A stretch of 64,000 bases of DNA from Geodermatophilaceae bacterium URHA0031 (GCA_000620205.1 JHVP01000011.1:1-64000), one strand, 5' to 3'. Shown: positions 52,566 to 63,713, counted from the first letter of the stretch. Numbers and translations are program-made. The notes: generated from the sequence alone by a model not told the origin.

Positions 52566-54179
52566 TCAGTCGCGGGAGTACTCCGCGAAGCGGTTGCGCA
52601 GGTCCTTCTTGGAGAACTTGCCCACGCTGGTCTTGGGAACCTCGTCGATGAACTCGACGGCGTCGGGCATCCACCACTTGGCCACCAGGGGGGCGAGGTG
52701 GTCGAGGATGTCCTGCTCGGTCACGGTCTGGCCCTCCTTGAGCACGACGCAGGCCAGCGGGCGCTCGTCCCACTTCGGGTGCGGGATGCCGACGACGGCG
52801 GCCTCCTTCACCGCCGGGTGGCTCATGATCGCGTTCTCCAGGTCGACCGAGGAGATCCACTCGCCGCCGGACTTGATCAGGTCCTTGGTGCGGTCCGCGA
52901 TCCGGATGTTCCCATCCGGCGACATCGCGGCGACGTCGCCGGTCTTCATCCAGCCGTCCGGCGTCGTCAGCTCCACGCCCGCGTCGGGGTTGTAGTAGGC
53001 CGCGGCGCACCACGGTCCGCGCACCTGGAGCTCGCCGGTGGCCTTGTCGTCCCAGGGCTGCTCCTCGAGGGTGTCCGCGTCGACGATCCGGGCCTCCACG
53101 CCCAGGAACGGGATGCCGGCCCGGGCGCGCCAGGCGGCCTTGGTCTCGTCGTCGGCGTCGTCGAACGCGCGGGACAGCACCCCGGAGGAGGCGACCGGGT
53201 GGGTCTCGGTCATGCCCCACGCCTGCAGGATCGGCAACCCGACCTGCTCGCGGTAGGCCTCGGACAGCGCCTTGGGCACCGCCGAACCGCCGCAGCCGAT
53301 CTCCCGGAGCTTGTGCGGGCGACCGGCCAGGTGCGGCAGCACGCCCTGCCAGATGGTGGGGACCCCGGCGGTGAAGGTGACGCCCTCCTCCACGATCAGG
53401 TCGGCGAGGGCCTTGGGCTGCATCATCGAGCCGGGCATGACCATCGCCGCCCCGGCGGCCGGACCGGCGTGGGCGATGCCCCAGGCGTTGGCGTGGAACA
53501 TCGGCACGACCGGCATCGCGGTGTCCCGGACACCGAGACCGAAGGCGTTGGGCGAGATGACGCCCATGGTGTGCAGGTAGGTCGAGCGGTGCGAGTAGAC
53601 GACGCCCTTGGGGTTGCCGGTCGTGCCGCTCGTGTAGCACATGTAGGCGGCGGAGCCCTCGTCGGTGACGTGGAAGTCGACCGGCTGGGCGTCGGCCAGC
53701 AGCGTCTCGTAGTCGAGCACCCGCGGGTCGTCGGGGACCTCGTTGTCGCCGCCGTCGTCCATCACCACCACGTGCTGGACGGTCTTCATGGTGTCGATCA
53801 GCGGCCACAGCAGCGGCAGCACGGTGCGGTCGACGAAGACGACCTCGTCCTCGGCGTGGTTGGCGATGTAGGTCAGCTGCTCGGGGAACAGCCGGATGTT
53901 GAGCGTGTGCACCACCCGGCCGCTGCACGGACCGGCGAAGTACAGCTCCAGGTGCCGCTGGCTGTTCCAGCCGAAGGTGCCGATCCGGCCGTCGGCGCTG
54001 ATGCCGAGGGTGTCGAAGACGCCACCCAGCCGGCGGGTCCGCTGGGCCCACTCCGCGTAGGTGGACCGGGTCCGGCCGCCCGGGCCGTCGGTGACGATCG
54101 AGACGTCGCCGTGGTGCTGCTCGGCGTGCCGGAAGATCGTGTCGATGGTCAGGGGGACGTCCTGCATGAGCCCGCGCAT
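52566..54179 (-). CDS. Fatty-acyl-CoA synthetase / AMP-dependent ligase (537 aa)
   Basis: Adenylate-forming enzyme activating a carboxylic acid, probably a medium or long fatty acid, as its CoA ester. Core motifs: A3 CYTSGTTGNPKGVVYSH, A5 LQAWGMTETHPV, A7/A8 GWMKTGDVAAMSPDGN and RIADRTKDLIKSGGEWIS, and the A10 lysine in KTSVGKFSKKDL. ATG 54179 gives MRGLMQDVPLTIDTIF; ATG 54167 is an alternative. The gene is alone and its promoter region abuts that of the arabinose importer. Confidence 0.92.
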   Translation of the reverse strand: MRGLMQDVPLTIDTIFRHAEQHHGDVSIVTDGPGGRTRSTYAEWAQRTRRLGGVFDTLGISADGRIGTFGWNSQRHLELYFAGPCSGRVVHTLNIRLFPEQLTYIANHAEDEVVFVDRTVLPLLWPLIDTMKTVQHVVVMDDGGDNEVPDDPRVLDYETLLADAQPVDFHVTDEGSAAYMCYTSGTTGNPKGVVYSHRSTYLHTMGVISPNAFGLGVRDTAMPVVPMFHANAWGIAHAGPAAGAAMVMPGSMMQPKALADLIVEEGVTFTAGVPTIWQGVLPHLAGRPHKLREIGCGGSAVPKALSEAYREQVGLPILQAWGMTETHPVASSGVLSRAFDDADDETKAAWRARAGIPFLGVEARIVDADTLEEQPWDDKATGELQVRGPWCAAAYYNPDAGVELTTPDGWMKTGDVAAMSPDGNIRIADRTKDLIKSGGEWISSVDLENAIMSHPAVKEAAVVGIPHPKWDERPLACVVLKEGQTVTEQDILDHLAPLVAKWWMPDAVEFIDEVPKTSVGKFSKKDLRNRFAEYSRD

Positions 54180-54375
54180 GGCCGCATGGTGCCAGTGACC
54201 GGGCTCACGATCCACCCGTCCCGACGCCCTCCCGGTCGGGCGGGGGGCCTGAGCCGGCGCTCGCCGACGGCGGGACCCCACCCGATCGAGTGGTACGCGA
54301 CAGGTCGCGCTCCGTTGCCTCGCCCTGATGAACGGGCCGTTACGCGACCGTGACGATCCAACTCGGTCTCAGGGG

Positions 54376-54405
54376 TTGACGGCGCGGGGTTGTTAGCGTT
54401 CACAC
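54376..54405 (+). promoter_or_regulatory. Promoter and LacI-type operator of the sugar importer operon
   Basis: TTGACG (54376-54381) is a good -35 box. The following TTGTTAGCGTTCACAC (54390-54405) matches, at 14 of 16 positions, the complement of the perfect operator before the ribulokinase gene (59699-59714). A -10 box is not clear. The operator would cover the promoter and allow repression by the LacI protein encoded at 58671. Confidence 0.65.
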
Positions 54406-54466
54406 TGTGTCGCTCGCACAGATGCGGGCCTGCGCCCTCTGGCGGCAGATGTCTCGAAGGAGAGAT

Positions 54467-55627
54467 GTGGCAGTGAACAAGAAGCTGGGGCTGACCGCCC
54501 TGGGCGCCGCGCTGGCAGTCGGCCTCACGGCCTGTGGTGGCAGTGGCGCCGGCAGCAACTCGAACGACACCGCGAGCAGCGACCCCGCGGACCTGACGAT
54601 CGGCGTCTCGATGCCGACGCAGACCTCCGAGCGCTGGATCGCCGACGGCGATGCCGTGCAGAGCCAGCTGGAGGACGCCGGCTACAAGGTCGACCTCCAG
54701 TTCGCCAACGACGACATCCCCACCCAGGGGCAGCAGATCGACCAGATGATCACCGAGGGCGCCGACCTGCTGGTCGTCGCGGCCATCGACGGCACCGCGC
54801 TGAGCAGCCAGCTGCAGGCCGCTGCCGACGCGAACATCCCGGTCATCAGCTATGACCGCCTCATCCGCGACACCGAGAACGTCGACTTCTACGTGAGCTT
54901 CGACAACTACAAGGTCGGCGTCGCGCAGGGCACCGCGCTCCTGGTGGGCCTGGGCATCCTGAACAAGGACGGCTCGAAGGGCACCGCCACCGGGCCGTTC
55001 AACATCGAGGTGTTCGCCGGCTCGCTGGACGACAACAACGCCGCGTTCTTCTTCAACGGCGCCATGGACACCCTCAAGCCCTACCTGGACGACGGCACGC
55101 TGGTCGTGAAGTCGGGCCAGACGAGCATCGAGCAGGCCGCCACCCTGCGCTGGGCGCAGGAGACCGCCCAGAAGCGCATGGAGGACCTCCTCACCGGCAG
55201 CTACAACGACGGCAGCAAGGTCAACGGCGTCCTCTCGCCCTACGACGGCATCTCGCGCGGCATCATCACCGCCCTGCAGAACGCCGGCTACGGCCCGAAC
55301 CTGACCTCGACCCCGACCCCGCTGCCGGTGGTCACCGGTCAGGACGCCGAGATCGCCTCGGTCAAGCTGATCAACGACGGTGTCCAGAGCTCGACGATCT
55401 TCAAGGACACCCGCACCCTCGCCGCCCAGGCCGTCACCGCGGCCAAGGCGTTCCTCGAGGGCGACGAGCCCGAGGCCAACGACACCGAGACCTACGACAA
55501 CGGTGTCAAGGTCGTCCCCTCGTACCTGCTGCCCATCGAGACGGTCTACAAGGACGACATCCAGTCGGTCCTGATCGACTCCGGCTACTGGACGGCCGAC
55601 GAGGTCGCCAAGGGCCAGGCCGGCTGA
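54467..55627 (+). CDS. chvE: Multiple-sugar ABC transporter substrate-binding lipoprotein, ChvE-like (386 aa)
   Basis: Extracellular monosaccharide-binding lipoprotein. The signal peptide ends in the lipobox GLTACGG, followed by a Ser/Gly/Asn linker. The periplasmic-binding domain has [40 protein letters not shown] and [20 protein letters not shown], all typical of ChvE, which binds arabinose, galactose and xylose. GTG 54467 follows AAGGAG by 4 nt; GTG 54473 is nearly equal. It starts the importer operon, and an internal hairpin separates it from the ATPase. Confidence 0.93.
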   Translation: MAVNKKLGLTALGAALAVGLTACGGSGAGSNSNDTASSDPADLTIGVSMPTQTSERWIADGDAVQSQLEDAGYKVDLQFANDDIPTQGQQIDQMITEGADLLVVAAIDGTALSSQLQAAADANIPVISYDRLIRDTENVDFYVSFDNYKVGVAQGTALLVGLGILNKDGSKGTATGPFNIEVFAGSLDDNNAAFFFNGAMDTLKPYLDDGTLVVKSGQTSIEQAATLRWAQETAQKRMEDLLTGSYNDGSKVNGVLSPYDGISRGIITALQNAGYGPNLTSTPTPLPVVTGQDAEIASVKLINDGVQSSTIFKDTRTLAAQAVTAAKAFLEGDEPEANDTETYDNGVKVVPSYLLPIETVYKDDIQSVLIDSGYWTADEVAKGQAG

Positions 55628-55644
55628 CCCACCGCCCCACAGTC

Positions 55645-55683
55645 CCGGCCGGGCTCGGCAGCACGACTGCCGGGCCCGGCCGG
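55645..55683 (+). terminator. Intercistronic hairpin after the binding-protein gene
   Basis: A 17-bp stem (CCGGCCGGGCTCGGCAG with one G-U pair) closes a 5-nt loop, 18 bp after the chvE stop codon and about 120 bp before gguA. Such hairpins usually stabilise or partly terminate the message, so that binding protein is made in excess over the membrane components. Confidence 0.7.
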
Positions 55684-55805
55684 TACCACCTCCCGACCTG
55701 CCCTGCGGACAGATCGGGACAGCCCGGGAGCCGGGCACCCGAACAAGGGCCGGGTGGCGCACACTCGTCCCGACATCCCTCAGAGAGGCAAGGACGACGG
55801 CGTCC

Positions 55806-57344
55806 ATGGACGACTACATCCTGGAGATGCGCTCCATCACCAAGACGTTCCCCGGCGTGAAGGCGCTGTCGGACGTGTCACTCGCGGTGCGGCGCGGCGA
55901 GGTCCACGCCATCTGCGGCGAGAACGGCGCCGGCAAGTCGACGCTGATGAAGGTCCTGTCCGGGGTGTACCCGGCCGGCACCTACGACGGCGAGATCGTC
56001 TACGACGGCGAGGTCCAGAAGTTCGGCGGCATCCGCGACAGCGAGCACAAGGGCATCGTGATCATCCACCAGGAGCTCGCGCTGGTGCCCTACCTCTCCA
56101 TCGCGGAGAACATCTTCCTGGGCAACGAGCGCAAGGGCCGTGGTGGTCTGATCGACTGGAACAGGGCCAACGCCGACGCCGCCGCCCTGCTGCGCGAGGT
56201 CGGCCTCCAGGAGAACCCGGTCGTCCCGGTCAACACCCTGGGCGTGGGCAAGCAGCAGCTGGTGGAGATCGCCAAGGCGATCTCCAAGGACGTCAAGCTG
56301 CTCATCCTCGACGAGCCGACGGCCGCGCTGAACGACAACGACTCCGCGCACCTGCTCGACCTGCTGCGCCGGCTCCGCGACCGGGGTATCACCTCGATCA
56401 TCATCTCGCACAAGCTGAACGAGATCGTGGCGATCGCCCAGCACACCACGATCATCCGGGACGGGAAGACCGTGGAGACGCTCGACATGAGCGCCCCGGA
56501 CGTCGACACCGACCGCATCATCCGCGGCATGGTGGGCCGGGACCTGGAGTCCTACTACCCCGAGCGTGAGTCGCACCCCGGCGAGGAGGTGCTGCGCGTG
56601 GAAGGCTGGACGGTCAAGCACCCCACCCAGGACCGGCTCGTCGTCGACCACGCCGACTTCAACGTCCGCGCCGGTGAGGTCATCGGCATCGCCGGCCTCA
56701 TGGGCGCCGGGCGCACCGAGCTGGCGATGAGCATCTTCGGCCGCTCCTACGGCCGGTTCGAGGAGGGGCGGGTCTTCGTGCACGGCCGGGAGGTCAAGGC
56801 CCGCAGTGTCGCCGAAGCCATCGACCACGGCATCGCCTACGCCACCGAGGACCGCAAGAAGTACGGCCTCAACCTCATCGAGGACATCCGGCGCAACGTC
56901 TCCGCGGCCGCGCTGAGCAAGCTGGCCACCCGTGGCTGGGTCAACGGCAACGAGGAGACCAAGGTCGCCGAGGACAGCCGGCGGGACATGAACATCAAGG
57001 CGCCGAGCGTCTCCTCGATCGTCGGCAAGCTCTCGGGCGGCAACCAGCAGAAGGTCGTGCTGTCCAAGTGGCTGTTCACCGACCCGGACGTGCTGATCCT
57101 CGACGAGCCGACCCGCGGCATCGACGTCGGCGCGAAGTACGAGATCTACACGATCATCAACAAGCTGGTGGCGGCCGGCAAGGCCGTCATCGTGATCTCG
57201 TCCGAGCTGCCCGAGCTGCTCGGCATCTGTGACCGCATCTACACGCTCTCGGCCGGGCGCATCACCGGCGAGCAGCCGGTTCGTGAGGCCACCCAGGAGA
57301 GCCTCATGAAGCTGATGACCAAGGAGAGGGAGCTCGCAGCATGA
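55806..57344 (+). CDS. gguA: Multiple-sugar ABC transporter ATP-binding protein (512 aa)
   Basis: Tandem ATPase of the sugar importer, of the GguA/MmsA type. The first domain has Walker [16 protein letters not shown] and signature [15 protein letters not shown] (LSxGxxQ degenerate form) with [14 protein letters not shown]. The second has a modified Walker A ([16 protein letters not shown]) and signature [14 protein letters not shown], as usual for this class. ATG 55806 follows GGACGACGGCGTCC. The 3' end overlaps the permease gene by four bases (ATGA). Confidence 0.96.
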   Translation: MDDYILEMRSITKTFPGVKALSDVSLAVRRGEVHAICGENGAGKSTLMKVLSGVYPAGTYDGEIVYDGEVQKFGGIRDSEHKGIVIIHQELALVPYLSIAENIFLGNERKGRGGLIDWNRANADAAALLREVGLQENPVVPVNTLGVGKQQLVEIAKAISKDVKLLILDEPTAALNDNDSAHLLDLLRRLRDRGITSIIISHKLNEIVAIAQHTTIIRDGKTVETLDMSAPDVDTDRIIRGMVGRDLESYYPERESHPGEEVLRVEGWTVKHPTQDRLVVDHADFNVRAGEVIGIAGLMGAGRTELAMSIFGRSYGRFEEGRVFVHGREVKARSVAEAIDHGIAYATEDRKKYGLNLIEDIRRNVSAAALSKLATRGWVNGNEETKVAEDSRRDMNIKAPSVSSIVGKLSGGNQQKVVLSKWLFTDPDVLILDEPTRGIDVGAKYEIYTIINKLVAAGKAVIVISSELPELLGICDRIYTLSAGRITGEQPVREATQESLMKLMTKERELAA

Positions 57345-58609
57345 CCAGGACCGTGGGGCCCGATCCGGCTCAGACGCAGACCAACGAGACCCCGGCGGAG
57401 GTCCCGGACGCGCAGCAGCAGGCGCTGCACTCCGGCACCAGCGACCTCCGGGAGCTGCTCACCCGCAACCTGCGGCAGAGCGGCATCTACATCGCCTTCT
57501 TCGTCGTGGTGGTGCTGTTCGCCATCCTGACCGGCGGCACGTCGCTGAGCCCGGGCAACATCACCAACATCGTCCTGCAGTACTCCTACGTGCTGGTGCT
57601 GGCCATCGGCATGGTCATCGTGATCATCGCGGGGCACATCGACCTGTCGGTCGGCTCGGTGGTCGCGCTGACCGGCTCCGTCTCCGCGGTGCTGGTCATC
57701 CGGCACGGGGCCCCGTGGTGGGCCGGCATGCTCGCGGCCATCGGCGTCGGCCTGTTGGTCGGGGTCTGGCAGGGCTACTGGGTGGCCTACGTCGGGATCC
57801 CGGCGTTCATCGTGACCCTGGCCGGCATGCTGATCTTCCGCGGGCTGACGCTGCAGGTGCTGGACAACATCTCGCTGTCGCCGTTCACGCCCGAGTACCA
57901 GAAGGTGTCCAGCGGTTTCCTCAACGGCCTGATCGGCGGCAACGGGTACGACGCCTTCACCCTGCTCATCGGCGCGCTCGCGGTGGCCGGGTACGCGGTC
58001 AGCGGCTTCCGCACCCGGGTCGCGCGGATCAAGTACAAGCAGCCGGTGGAGAGCTTCCCGCTCTTCATCGCCCGGGTCGTCGTCGTCGCCGCCGTGGTCA
58101 TGTACTTCGCCTGGCAGCTGGCCCACGCCCGCGGTCTGCCGATCGTGCTGATCATCCTGGGCGTGCTGATCACCCTCTACGGCATGATCACCAAGCGCTC
58201 GGTCTTCGGGCGCCAGGTGTACGCGATCGGCGGCAACCTGGCCGCGGCGACGCTGTCCGGCGTCAAGGTCAAGGTCGTCAACTTCTGGATCTTCGTCAAC
58301 ATGGGCTTCCTGGCCTCGGTGGCGGGCATCATCTACTCCTCGCGGTCCAACGGCGCCCAGCCGGCCGCCGGCCAGAACTTCGAGCTCGACGCCATCGCCG
58401 CCGCGTTCATCGGTGGCGCTGCCGTCACCGGTGGTGTCGGCACCGTCGGTGGCGCCATGGTCGGTGGTCTGCTGGTCGCCGTCCTGAGCAACGGCATGCA
58501 GCTCCAGGGCGTGGACCAGTCGATCCAGTCGGTCATCAAGGGGCTCATCCTGCTCCTCGCCGTCGCCTTCGACGTCTACAACAAGCGGCGGGCCGGCTCC
58601 TCCCGCTGA
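57341..58609 (+). CDS. gguB: Multiple-sugar ABC transporter permease (422 aa)
   Basis: Membrane subunit of the importer. A ~45-residue cytoplasmic N-terminus is followed by about ten helices; [20 protein letters not shown] and [20 protein letters not shown] are the conserved BPD_transp_2 segments, and [20 protein letters not shown] is the EAA-like loop that contacts the ATPase. ATG 57341 overlaps gguA. A hairpin follows the stop codon and ends the operon before the LacI gene. Confidence 0.96.
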   Translation: MTRTVGPDPAQTQTNETPAEVPDAQQQALHSGTSDLRELLTRNLRQSGIYIAFFVVVVLFAILTGGTSLSPGNITNIVLQYSYVLVLAIGMVIVIIAGHIDLSVGSVVALTGSVSAVLVIRHGAPWWAGMLAAIGVGLLVGVWQGYWVAYVGIPAFIVTLAGMLIFRGLTLQVLDNISLSPFTPEYQKVSSGFLNGLIGGNGYDAFTLLIGALAVAGYAVSGFRTRVARIKYKQPVESFPLFIARVVVVAAVVMYFAWQLAHARGLPIVLIILGVLITLYGMITKRSVFGRQVYAIGGNLAAATLSGVKVKVVNFWIFVNMGFLASVAGIIYSSRSNGAQPAAGQNFELDAIAAAFIGGAAVTGGVGTVGGAMVGGLLVAVLSNGMQLQGVDQSIQSVIKGLILLLAVAFDVYNKRRAGSSR

Positions 58610-58631
58610 CGGTCCCCCAGGACCACCGACG

Positions 58632-58655
58632 GGGGGCGGCAACGCGGCCGCCCCC
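58632..58655 (+). terminator. Terminator after the sugar importer operon
   Basis: GGGGGCGGC and GCCGCCCCC form a perfect 9-bp stem with the 6-nt loop AACGCG, 22 bp after the gguB stop and immediately before the regulator gene's ribosome-binding region. Confidence 0.7.
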
Positions 58656-58670
58656 ATGAAGGAGGCGACC

Positions 58671-59705
58671 GTGCTGCCCGAGGGGGCGCCGCGCGCGTTG
58701 GGCATGTCGGACGTCGCGGCTCGGGCCGGCGTCTCGCACCAGACGGTGTCCCGGGTCGTCAACGGCCACCCGAACGTCGCACCGACGACCCGGGAACGGG
58801 TGCTCCGGGCCATCGCCGAGCTGGGCTACCGGCCCAACGCGGCCGCCCGGGCGCTGGTCACCGGGTCGTCGCGGACGATCGGTCTGGTCACGTCGCACAT
58901 CAACCAGTACGGGCCGGCGCAGACCCTGCTCGGACTGGAGAAGGCCGCCCGGGCGGCGGGGTACTCGCTGAGCGTCGCGATCCTCGACGACGACAGCGAG
59001 CGGGCGATGCGCGAGGCCGTCGACCGGTTCGTCGCGCAGTCGGTCGACGCGGTGGTGGCGCTGTCCACCTACGGCCAGGCCGTCGACGCGCTGCGCCGCT
59101 TCACCGCCCCCGTGCCGCTCATCGCGGTCCAGGTCGGCCGCGGTGAGCAGCACCCGACCGTCTGGGTCGACCAGGAGCTCGGCGCCGCGCTGGCGGTCCG
59201 GCACCTGCTCGACCTCGGGCACCGCACGGTCCACCACGTCACCGGCCCGGTGGACTCGCTGGAGGCGCGGGGCCGGGTGCGTGGCTGGCGCCGCGAGCTG
59301 ATCGAGTCCGGGGCGCGGGTGCCCGAGCCGCTGGAGGGCAACTGGATGGCCTCGTCGGGGTACGCCGCCGGCCGGCGCCTCCTCGAGCTCCGCCGCGAGG
59401 GCGAGGACGTCACCGCGGTCTTCCTCGCCAACGACCAGATGGCGCTCGGGCTGCTCAACGCGCTGACCGAGGAGGGCGTCTCGGTGCCGGGGGACATCAG
59501 CGTCGTCGGGTTCGACGACGTCCCGGAGGCGGCGTACTACTCCCCGCCGCTCACCACGGTCCGGCAGGACTTCGCCGAGCTGGGCCGGCGCGGGGTCCAG
59601 CTCGTGCTGTGCCGGCTGCACGGCGACGACCTGCAGCCCGACCCGGTGGTGCCGCAGCTGATCGTCCGACGTTCCACCGCCCGGTTTGACCGCCGCGGTT
59701 GTTAA
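58671..59705 (+). CDS. LacI family transcriptional regulator of arabinose genes (344 aa)
   Basis: LacI/GalR repressor. The helix-turn-helix and hinge helix are MSDVAARAGVSHQTVSRVVN, then GYRPNAAARALVTGSSRTIG, and the effector domain ends in VVGFDDVPEAAYYSPPLTTV. GTG 58671 follows AAGGAGG by 5 nt; the ATG at 58656 lies upstream of that site and is less likely. Its TAA stop is inside the perfect operator before araB. Location between the arabinose importer and catabolic genes indicates that arabinose or a related sugar is the inducer. Confidence 0.93.
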   Translation: MLPEGAPRALGMSDVAARAGVSHQTVSRVVNGHPNVAPTTRERVLRAIAELGYRPNAAARALVTGSSRTIGLVTSHINQYGPAQTLLGLEKAARAAGYSLSVAILDDDSERAMREAVDRFVAQSVDAVVALSTYGQAVDALRRFTAPVPLIAVQVGRGEQHPTVWVDQELGAALAVRHLLDLGHRTVHHVTGPVDSLEARGRVRGWRRELIESGARVPEPLEGNWMASSGYAAGRRLLELRREGEDVTAVFLANDQMALGLLNALTEEGVSVPGDISVVGFDDVPEAAYYSPPLTTVRQDFAELGRRGVQLVLCRLHGDDLQPDPVVPQLIVRRSTARFDRRGC

Positions 59706-59714
59706 CGCTAACAA
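59686..59714 (+). promoter_or_regulatory. Promoter and perfect LacI-type operator before araB
   Basis: TTGACC (59686-59691) is a -35 box, and TAACAAT near 59709 could be the -10 at a 17-bp spacing. The perfect inverted repeat TTGTTA-ACGC-TAACAA (59699-59714) covers the spacer and -10 and also includes the stop codon of the LacI gene. It is the best operator in the window and matches the site before chvE. Confidence 0.8.
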
Positions 59715-59795
59715 TCACATCTCCCGCCGCGTCCCACGGTCGACGGGGACCGTCGGGCCAGCCCCTCGGTGGGCGGCGGGGAAGGAGTTCCTGAC

Positions 59796-61451
59796 ATGAC
59801 GACGGATGCCGGCGCAGCGATCGGCTCGGGTCGCACGGCCCTGGGGATCGAGCTCGGATCGACCCGGATCAAGGCGGTGCTGATCGGCCCGGACCACGAG
59901 CCGCTCGCCGTCGGCAGCCACGACTGGGAGAACCAGCTGGTGGACCGGCGGTGGACCTACTCGCTGGAGGACGTGTGGTCAGGGCTGCAGCAGAGCTACG
60001 CGGCGCTGGCCGCGGACGTCCGCCGGCGCCACGGGGTGGAGCTGGACCGGGTCGGTGCGCTCGGCGTCTCGGCGATGATGCACGGCTACCTCGCGTTGGA
60101 CGCCGAGGGTGAGCTGCTGACGCCGTTCCGCACCTGGCGCAACACGAACACCGGCCGCGCGGTCGAGCGGTTGAGCGCGGAGTTCGGCCAGAACATCCCG
60201 CACCGGTGGAGCGTCGCGCACCTCTACCAGGCGGTGCTGGACGGCGAGGAGCACGTCGGCCGGCTCGACCACCTGACCACCCTGGCCGGCTACGTGCACT
60301 GGCAGCTCACCGGCGAGCAGGTGCTGGGCATCGGCGACGCCAGCGGCATGTTCCCGATCGCCGCCGGCGCCGGTGGGTACGACACCGCGATGCTGACCCG
60401 CTTCGACCAGCTGGCCGCCGAGGCCGGGGTCGAGCTGGACCTCGCCGCGCTGCTGCCCGCCGTCGCCGTCGCCGGCGAGCCGGCCGGCACGCTCACCGAG
60501 GCGGGCGCGCGGCTGCTCGACCCGACCGGGCGGCTGAGCCCCGGCGCCCCGCTCTGCCCCCCGGAGGGGGACGCCGGCACCGGGATGGTGGCGACCAACT
60601 CGGTCGCCCCGCGCACCGGCAACGTCTCCGCCGGGACCAGCATCTTCGCGATGGTCGTGCTCGAGCGGGAGCTCTCCCGGGCGCACCGCGAGCTGGACCT
60701 GGTCACCACGCCGGCCGGGGACCCGGTGGCCATGGTGCACTGCAACAACGGGGCCAGTGAGCTGGACGCCTGGGCCGGGCTGTTCGCCGAGTTCGCCCGC
60801 GGGCTGGGCGTGGAGGTCGGCGCCTCGCAGGTCTTCGAGACCCTCTTCACCGCCGCCCTCGGCGGAGCGGCCGACGGCGGCGGGATGCTCGCCTACAACT
60901 ACCTCTCCGGCGAGCCGATCACCGACTTCGAGGAGGGCCGGCCGCTCTTCCTGCGCTCCCCGGACAGCCCGCTGGACCTGGGCACCTTCATGCGGGCGCA
61001 CCTGTTCTCGTCCCTGGCCACGCTCAGGATCGGCATGGACGTGCTGCAGAAGACCGAGGGCGTGCGGCTGGACCGGATGTTCGCCCACGGCGGCCTGTTC
61101 AGGACCGAGGGCGTGGCCCAGCGCTTCCTGGCCGCGGCCATCGACACCCCGGTCTCGGTCGGCGACGTCGCCGCCGAAGGCGGTGCCTGGGGGATCGCCG
61201 TCCTGGCCGCCTTCGCCGCGGGACGACAGCCGGAGCAGGCCCTCGCGGACTACCTGGAGGGCGCCGTCTTCACCGGCACCAGCCTGCAGACCGCCGATCC
61301 CGACCCCACGGACGTCGCCGGCTTCGACGCGTTCATGGCGCGGTGGGTCGCCGCGCTCCCGGTCGAGCGGGCCGCCGTGGAGCACGTGGGGATCGGTGCC
61401 CGGCAGACCGACACGACCACCACCGACGTCACCGAGGAGCAGCCGGCATGA
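59796..61451 (+). CDS. araB: FGGY carbohydrate kinase, ribulokinase (551 aa)
   Basis: Phosphorylates L-ribulose at O5 in L-arabinose degradation. FGGY kinase landmarks: [20 protein letters not shown] at the start (phosphate-binding), [30 protein letters not shown], the GTSIFAMV region and the C-terminal [20 protein letters not shown] adenosine motif. ATG 59796 with AAGGAG at 8 nt. Neighbouring epimerase and isomerase genes make ribulokinase the best call; the sequence alone would also allow xylulokinase. It overlaps araD by four bases. Confidence 0.9.
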   Translation: MTTDAGAAIGSGRTALGIELGSTRIKAVLIGPDHEPLAVGSHDWENQLVDRRWTYSLEDVWSGLQQSYAALAADVRRRHGVELDRVGALGVSAMMHGYLALDAEGELLTPFRTWRNTNTGRAVERLSAEFGQNIPHRWSVAHLYQAVLDGEEHVGRLDHLTTLAGYVHWQLTGEQVLGIGDASGMFPIAAGAGGYDTAMLTRFDQLAAEAGVELDLAALLPAVAVAGEPAGTLTEAGARLLDPTGRLSPGAPLCPPEGDAGTGMVATNSVAPRTGNVSAGTSIFAMVVLERELSRAHRELDLVTTPAGDPVAMVHCNNGASELDAWAGLFAEFARGLGVEVGASQVFETLFTAALGGAADGGGMLAYNYLSGEPITDFEEGRPLFLRSPDSPLDLGTFMRAHLFSSLATLRIGMDVLQKTEGVRLDRMFAHGGLFRTEGVAQRFLAAAIDTPVSVGDVAAEGGAWGIAVLAAFAAGRQPEQALADYLEGAVFTGTSLQTADPDPTDVAGFDAFMARWVAALPVERAAVEHVGIGARQTDTTTTDVTEEQPA

Positions 61452-62143
61452 ACTCACCGAGAGGGGCCACCCCGACCCGCACCGAGCAGGGCACCCACCG
61501 CGCGCAGCGCGAGCACGTCGCGGCGCTGCACGCGTACCTGACCCGCTACGAGCTGGTCACCTGGACCTCCGGCAACGTCTCCGAGCGGGTGCCCGGCGAG
61601 GACCTGTTCGTCATCAAGGGCAGCGGCGTGGAGTACGACGAGCTGACCTGGGAGGGCATCACCGTCTGCGACCTGGACGGCAACGCCGTCGACGGGGTCC
61701 GCCGGCCCTCCAGCGACACCGCCGCGCACGCCTACGTCTACCGCCACATGCCCGAGGTCAACGGGCAGGTGCACACGCACAGCACCTACGCCGCGGCCTG
61801 GGCGGCCCGGCACGAGGAGATCCCCTGCGTGCTCACCGCGATGGCCGACGAGTTCGGCGGCCCGATCCCGGTCGGGCCGTTCGCGCTGATCGGCGACGAC
61901 TCCATCGGCCAGGGCATCGTCGCGACGCTGCAGGGCCACCGGTCACCGGCGGTGCTGATGAAGAACCACGGCGTCTTCACCATCGGGCCCTCCGCGAAGG
62001 CCGCGGTCAAGGCCGCCGTCATGACCGAGGACGTCGCCCGGACCGTGCACCTGTCGCGGCAGCTCGGCGAGCCCGTCCCCATCGCGCAGGCGGACATCGA
62101 CTCGCTGTACGCGCGCTACCAGAACGTCTACGGACAGCGATGA
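61448..62143 (+). CDS. araD: L-ribulose-5-phosphate 4-epimerase (231 aa)
   Basis: Class II aldolase-fold epimerase that converts L-ribulose 5-phosphate to D-xylulose 5-phosphate. Zinc and phosphate-site motifs: [46 protein letters not shown] (metal His) and [12 protein letters not shown] (third His). ATG 61448 overlaps the kinase stop (ATGA). The product enters the pentose phosphate pathway. Confidence 0.96.
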   Translation: MNSPRGATPTRTEQGTHRAQREHVAALHAYLTRYELVTWTSGNVSERVPGEDLFVIKGSGVEYDELTWEGITVCDLDGNAVDGVRRPSSDTAAHAYVYRHMPEVNGQVHTHSTYAAAWAARHEEIPCVLTAMADEFGGPIPVGPFALIGDDSIGQGIVATLQGHRSPAVLMKNHGVFTIGPSAKAAVKAAVMTEDVARTVHLSRQLGEPVPIAQADIDSLYARYQNVYGQR

Positions 62144-62157
62144 CCAAGGAGCAGCAC

Positions 62158-63660
62158 GTGCCATTCGAAGGATCTGAGATCTGGTTCCTCACCGGCAGCC
62201 AGGGGCTGTACGGCGAGGAGACCCTCCAGCAGGTCGCCGAGCAGTCCCAGCGGGTGGCGGCGACGCTGGACGGCGCCGGGGACGTGCCGGTGCGCATCGT
62301 CTGGAAGCCGGTGCTCACCGACGCCGGCGCCATCCGCCGGATCATGGGTGAGGCCAACGAGGACCCGGCCTGCCTGGGCGTGATCACCTGGATGCACACC
62401 TTCTCCCCGGCGAAGATGTGGATCTCCGGGATCGACGCGCTGCGCAAGCCGCTGCTGCACCTGCACACCCAGGCCGACGCCGCCCTCCCGTGGGCGACGA
62501 TCGACATGGACTTCATGAACCTCAACCAGGCCGCGCACGGCGACCGCGAGTACGGGTTCATCCTCACCCGGCTGCGCACACCCCGGACCACGGTCGCCGG
62601 GCACGCCGCGAACCCGCGGGTGCAGGCCCGGGTCGGGTCCTGGGCCCGCGCCGCCGCCGGCGCCGCCGCCGCCCGCGGGCTGAAGCTGGCCCGGTTCGGC
62701 GACAACATGCGCAACGTCGCGGTGACCGAGGGCGACAAGGTCGAGGCCGAGATCCGCTTCGGCATGTCGGTGAACACCTGGGGCGTCAACGACCTGGTGG
62801 CCGTCGTCGACCAGGTGCCCGACGCCGAGGTCGACGCGGTGGTGGCCGAGTACGGCGACCTGTACGAGATCGAGGCCGACCTCCGGCCGGGCGGTGAGCG
62901 GCACGAGAGCGTCCGCTACCAGGCCCGGATCGAGGTGGCCCTGCGGCAGTTCCTCACCGACGGCGGGTTCGGCGCGTTCACCACGAACTTCGAGGACCTC
63001 GGCGGCCTGCGCCAGCTGCCCGGCCTCGCCGTCCAGCGGCTGATGGCCGACGGGTACGGCTTCGGCGGGGAGGGCGACTGGAAGACCTCGGCGCTGCTGC
63101 ACGTGCTGAAGACGGCCGCCCAGGGCCTGCCGGGCGGCACCTCCTTCATGGAGGACTACACCTACGACCTGGCCTCGGACACCCCGAAGATCCTCGGGGC
63201 CCACATGCTCGAGGTGTGCCCGTCGATCGCCGGGGAGAAGCCCCGCCTCGAGGTGCACCCGCTGGGCATCGGCGGTCGCGAGGACCCGGCCCGGCTGGTG
63301 TTCGACGCCGCGCCGGGGGCCGGCGTCACGCTCGGCTGGTGCGACCTCGGTGACCGGTTCCGCTGGGTCTCGAACGTGATCGACGTGGTCGAGCCGTCCG
63401 AGCCGCTGCCGAACCTGCCGGTCGCCCGCGCGGTCTGGGAGCCCCGGCCGGACTTCGAGACGGCGACCGAGGGCTGGCTCACCGCCGGCGGCCCGCACCA
63501 CACGGTGCTGTCCACCCAGCTCGGCGCCGAGGAGCTCACCGACCTGGCCGAGGTCTTCGACACCGAGCTGGTGCTCATCGACTCCGACACCACCCGGCGC
63601 AGCCTGGCCAAGGAGCTGCGCTGGAGCGCGGCCTACCACCGGCTGGCCCAGCGCCTCTAG
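62158..63660 (+). CDS. araA: L-arabinose isomerase (500 aa)
   Basis: Isomerises L-arabinose to L-ribulose. Family landmarks: [80 protein letters not shown] and a metal-site [10 protein letters not shown] with the AHMLEVCPS His. Length is normal. GTG 62158 is chosen because AAGGAG lies 6 nt upstream; the alternative ATG at 62140 overlaps the araD stop (ATGA) and would add six residues. Last gene of the araBDA operon. Confidence 0.96.
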   Translation: MPFEGSEIWFLTGSQGLYGEETLQQVAEQSQRVAATLDGAGDVPVRIVWKPVLTDAGAIRRIMGEANEDPACLGVITWMHTFSPAKMWISGIDALRKPLLHLHTQADAALPWATIDMDFMNLNQAAHGDREYGFILTRLRTPRTTVAGHAANPRVQARVGSWARAAAGAAAARGLKLARFGDNMRNVAVTEGDKVEAEIRFGMSVNTWGVNDLVAVVDQVPDAEVDAVVAEYGDLYEIEADLRPGGERHESVRYQARIEVALRQFLTDGGFGAFTTNFEDLGGLRQLPGLAVQRLMADGYGFGGEGDWKTSALLHVLKTAAQGLPGGTSFMEDYTYDLASDTPKILGAHMLEVCPSIAGEKPRLEVHPLGIGGREDPARLVFDAAPGAGVTLGWCDLGDRFRWVSNVIDVVEPSEPLPNLPVARAVWEPRPDFETATEGWLTAGGPHHTVLSTQLGAEELTDLAEVFDTELVLIDSDTTRRSLAKELRWSAAYHRLAQRL

Positions 63661-63666
63661 CGCGTC

Positions 63667-63713
63667 GAGCGGAGTGCCGGCGCATCACGTCCCGAGCTGC
63701 CGGCACTCCGCTC
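63667..63713. terminator. Bidirectional terminator after araA
   Basis: A perfect 14-bp stem (GAGCGGAGTGCCGG with its complement) and a 19-nt loop lie seven bases beyond the araA stop. The right arm includes part of the stop codon of the convergent cytochrome P450 gene. Confidence 0.8.
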
